A stretch of 5,581 bases of DNA from Armatimonadota bacterium (GTDB taxonomy: Bacteria; Armatimonadota; UBA10988; DTZQ01). Position 1 is the first letter of the stretch. Each line of letters opens with the position of its first letter. Made by a program: the position numbers and the translations under genes. The notes under the pieces are model-generated. The model did not search any database. It had not been told where the DNA came from and saw nothing but the letters and a program-made list of their open reading frames with translations. Shown in pieces: positions 4,586-5,581 of the stretch. The stretch is taken from NCBI GenBank assembly GCA_012961305.1, contig DTZQ01000706.1:1-5581 (forward strand), given 5' to 3'.

Positions 4586-5581
4586 ATGTTGCGCCTTCGT
4601 CGTGGTACATGGTTTTGGTTAATCCTACTATTAACGGTCTTCTCTGGAGCCCTATATGCTGCCTCGGCACGGCAGGTAGTAATAATCAGCCTGGACGGAC
4701 TACGACCTGATGCCCTACACCATGCCCGGACGCCCCATCTGGACGCCCTCTGGCAGCGGGGGGCATACACGTGGCGGGCCCAGACTGTATTGCCCAGTGT
4801 GACCCTGGTGGCTCATGCTTCGATGCTCAGCGGGGTGACACCAGCAAAGCACGGGATAACCTGGAATTACTGGAGCCCCCGACGGGGTTACATTCGCACC
4901 CCCACGGTGTTCCAGGTGGCGGTGGAGCGCGGTTTAGATACTGCCATGTTCGTGGCCAAGAAGCGACTCCAACACCTGGTTCCTCCTGCCTTCCGCCAGC
5001 AGGGGACGAAGGGCACGAGGGTTCATTTTGAGCACGCGGGCTATACCGATAGGGACGTGGTGGAGGCAGTACTTGCCCATTGGCAGAAGCACCAGCCGGC
5101 GCTAACTTTCATTCACCTACCCGACCCAGACAGCGCCGGACATGCTCACGGCTGGATGTCCCGTAGGCAACTGCAAACCATTGCCCAAACGGATGCGGCG
5201 GTGGGTACTCTGGTCCGCGCCCTGTACCAGTTGGGCCGGGTGGCGCAAACAGTGCTGATTGTGACCGCTGACCACGGAGGGCACGGTAAGCGCCACGGCA
5301 GCAATTGTCCAGAGGATTTGACTATTCCCTGGATTGTCTGGGGCATGGGAGTAAAGCGAGGCTACGAAATCCAGCGGCAGGTGCATATTTACGACACCGC
5401 GGCCACGGCTGCCTGGGCTTTGGGCTTACCTTTGCCGGCGGAATGGGAAGGGAAGCCCGTTACCGAGGCCTGGGCTGGCCACCCCGATGCAGGCCACACC
5501 CCTTCCACCGCGATACAGCCACCGCTGGCCACCCCGATGCAGGCCACACCCCTTCCACCGCGATGCAGCCACCGCTGGCCA
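4586..5581 (+). CDS. Secreted alkaline-phosphatase-superfamily phosphodiesterase (nucleotide pyrophosphatase type), C-terminus beyond window
   Basis: 332 codons stay open to the window edge. Residues 1-28 look like a signal peptide (RLRR, hydrophobic WFWLILLLTVFSGALY, then an AASA cleavage site), so the enzyme acts outside the membrane. The remainder is a type I phosphodiesterase/NPP domain, a two-metal enzyme that hydrolyses phosphodiesters or phosphomonoesters. Expected residues are all present: Asp37 in ISLDGLRPDAL, the nucleophile Thr73 in PSVTLVAHASMLSG, Asn94 after HGI, Asp182 and His186 in DPDSAGHAHG, Asp229 and His230 in TADHGGHGKRHG, and His237. The domain seems complete by about residue 296 (LPLPAEWEGKPVTEAW). 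Codons 297 onward fall in a 50-bp tandem repeat, giving a Pro/His/Ala-rich tail. The ATG at 4586 lacks a clear Shine-Dalgarno, but no earlier in-frame start exists near the signal peptide. It is divergent from the oxidoreductase operon. Substrate unknown. Confidence 0.93.
   Translation, partial: MLRLRRGTWFWLILLLTVFSGALYAASARQVVIISLDGLRPDALHHARTPHLDALWQRGAYTWRAQTVLPSVTLVAHASMLSGVTPAKHGITWNYWSPRRGYIRTPTVFQVAVERGLDTAMFVAKKRLQHLVPPAFRQQGTKGTRVHFEHAGYTDRDVVEAVLAHWQKHQPALTFIHLPDPDSAGHAHGWMSRRQLQTIAQTDAAVGTLVRALYQLGRVAQTVLIVTADHGGHGKRHGSNCPEDLTIPWIVWGMGVKRGYEIQRQVHIYDTAATAAWALGLPLPAEWEGKPVTEAWAGHPDAGHTPSTAIQPPLATPMQATPLPPRCSHRWP
5474..5581. repeat. 50-bp tandem repeat, two full copies plus the start of a third
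   Basis: GCTGGCC recurs at 5474, 5524 and 5574, marking 50-bp units that differ by one base (A at 5514, G at 5564). Each unit itself holds two imperfect halves: CCACCCCGATGCAGGCCAC and CCACCGCGATRCAGCCACC. Because 50 is not a multiple of three, successive copies are read in different frames. The unit has no stop codon in any of the six frames. It extends the phosphodiesterase reading frame and runs to the window edge, so copy number is unknown. Confidence 0.93.

Noticed and set aside
5474..5581. CRISPR-like array at the right edge
   Set aside because: The 50-bp units abut with no unique spacers; this is an ordinary tandem repeat inside a reading frame.

Overview
The window carries five confident protein genes and one strongly supported sigma-factor gene fragment from an unidentified bacterium. 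Codon use is moderately GC-rich, promoters are of the sigma-70 consensus type (TTGACA-17-TATAAT; TTGAGT-17-TACAAT), and Shine-Dalgarno sites are strong. Two genes run off the window: a sigma factor at the left edge and a phosphodiesterase at the right edge. A lineage rich in Gfo/Idh/MocA oxidoreductases (Armatimonadota-like, Chloroflexota-like or planctomycete-like) would fit, but this is a guess; nothing here fixes the phylum.

Left part (1-1013). On the minus strand is the N-terminal 153 residues of a sigma-70 factor. About 350 nt upstream of its start is a perfect consensus promoter. Between them lies a long structured leader that ends in an intrinsic terminator about 70 nt before the sigma start codon. 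An upstream 11-nt segment of the leader is exactly complementary to part of the terminator, and it can alternatively be held in its own hairpin. That is the layout of a transcription attenuator or riboswitch. A 7-bp dyad overlaps the -35 box. This leader matches no RNA family I recognise and is the most interesting object in the window.

Middle part (1014-1658). On the plus strand, with its own promoter and a strong ribosome binding site, is a small (214-residue) transaldolase of the TalC/FSA class.

Right-centre (1682-4479). A minus-strand cluster reads, in order of transcription: a canonical Gfo/Idh/MocA oxidoreductase (GTG start), a second, divergent Gfo/Idh/MocA protein whose EKP lysine is replaced by threonine, a one-domain cupin, and a possible 47-residue ORF coupled to the cupin by a GTGA overlap. 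This looks like a sugar or polyol oxidation/epimerisation operon; the substrate cannot be read from the sequence.

Right part (4480-5581). Divergent from that operon is a secreted alkaline-phosphatase-superfamily phosphodiesterase with all expected metal ligands. Its catalytic domain is essentially complete; then the reading frame enters a 50-bp tandem repeat that continues to the window edge and has no stop codon in any of six frames.
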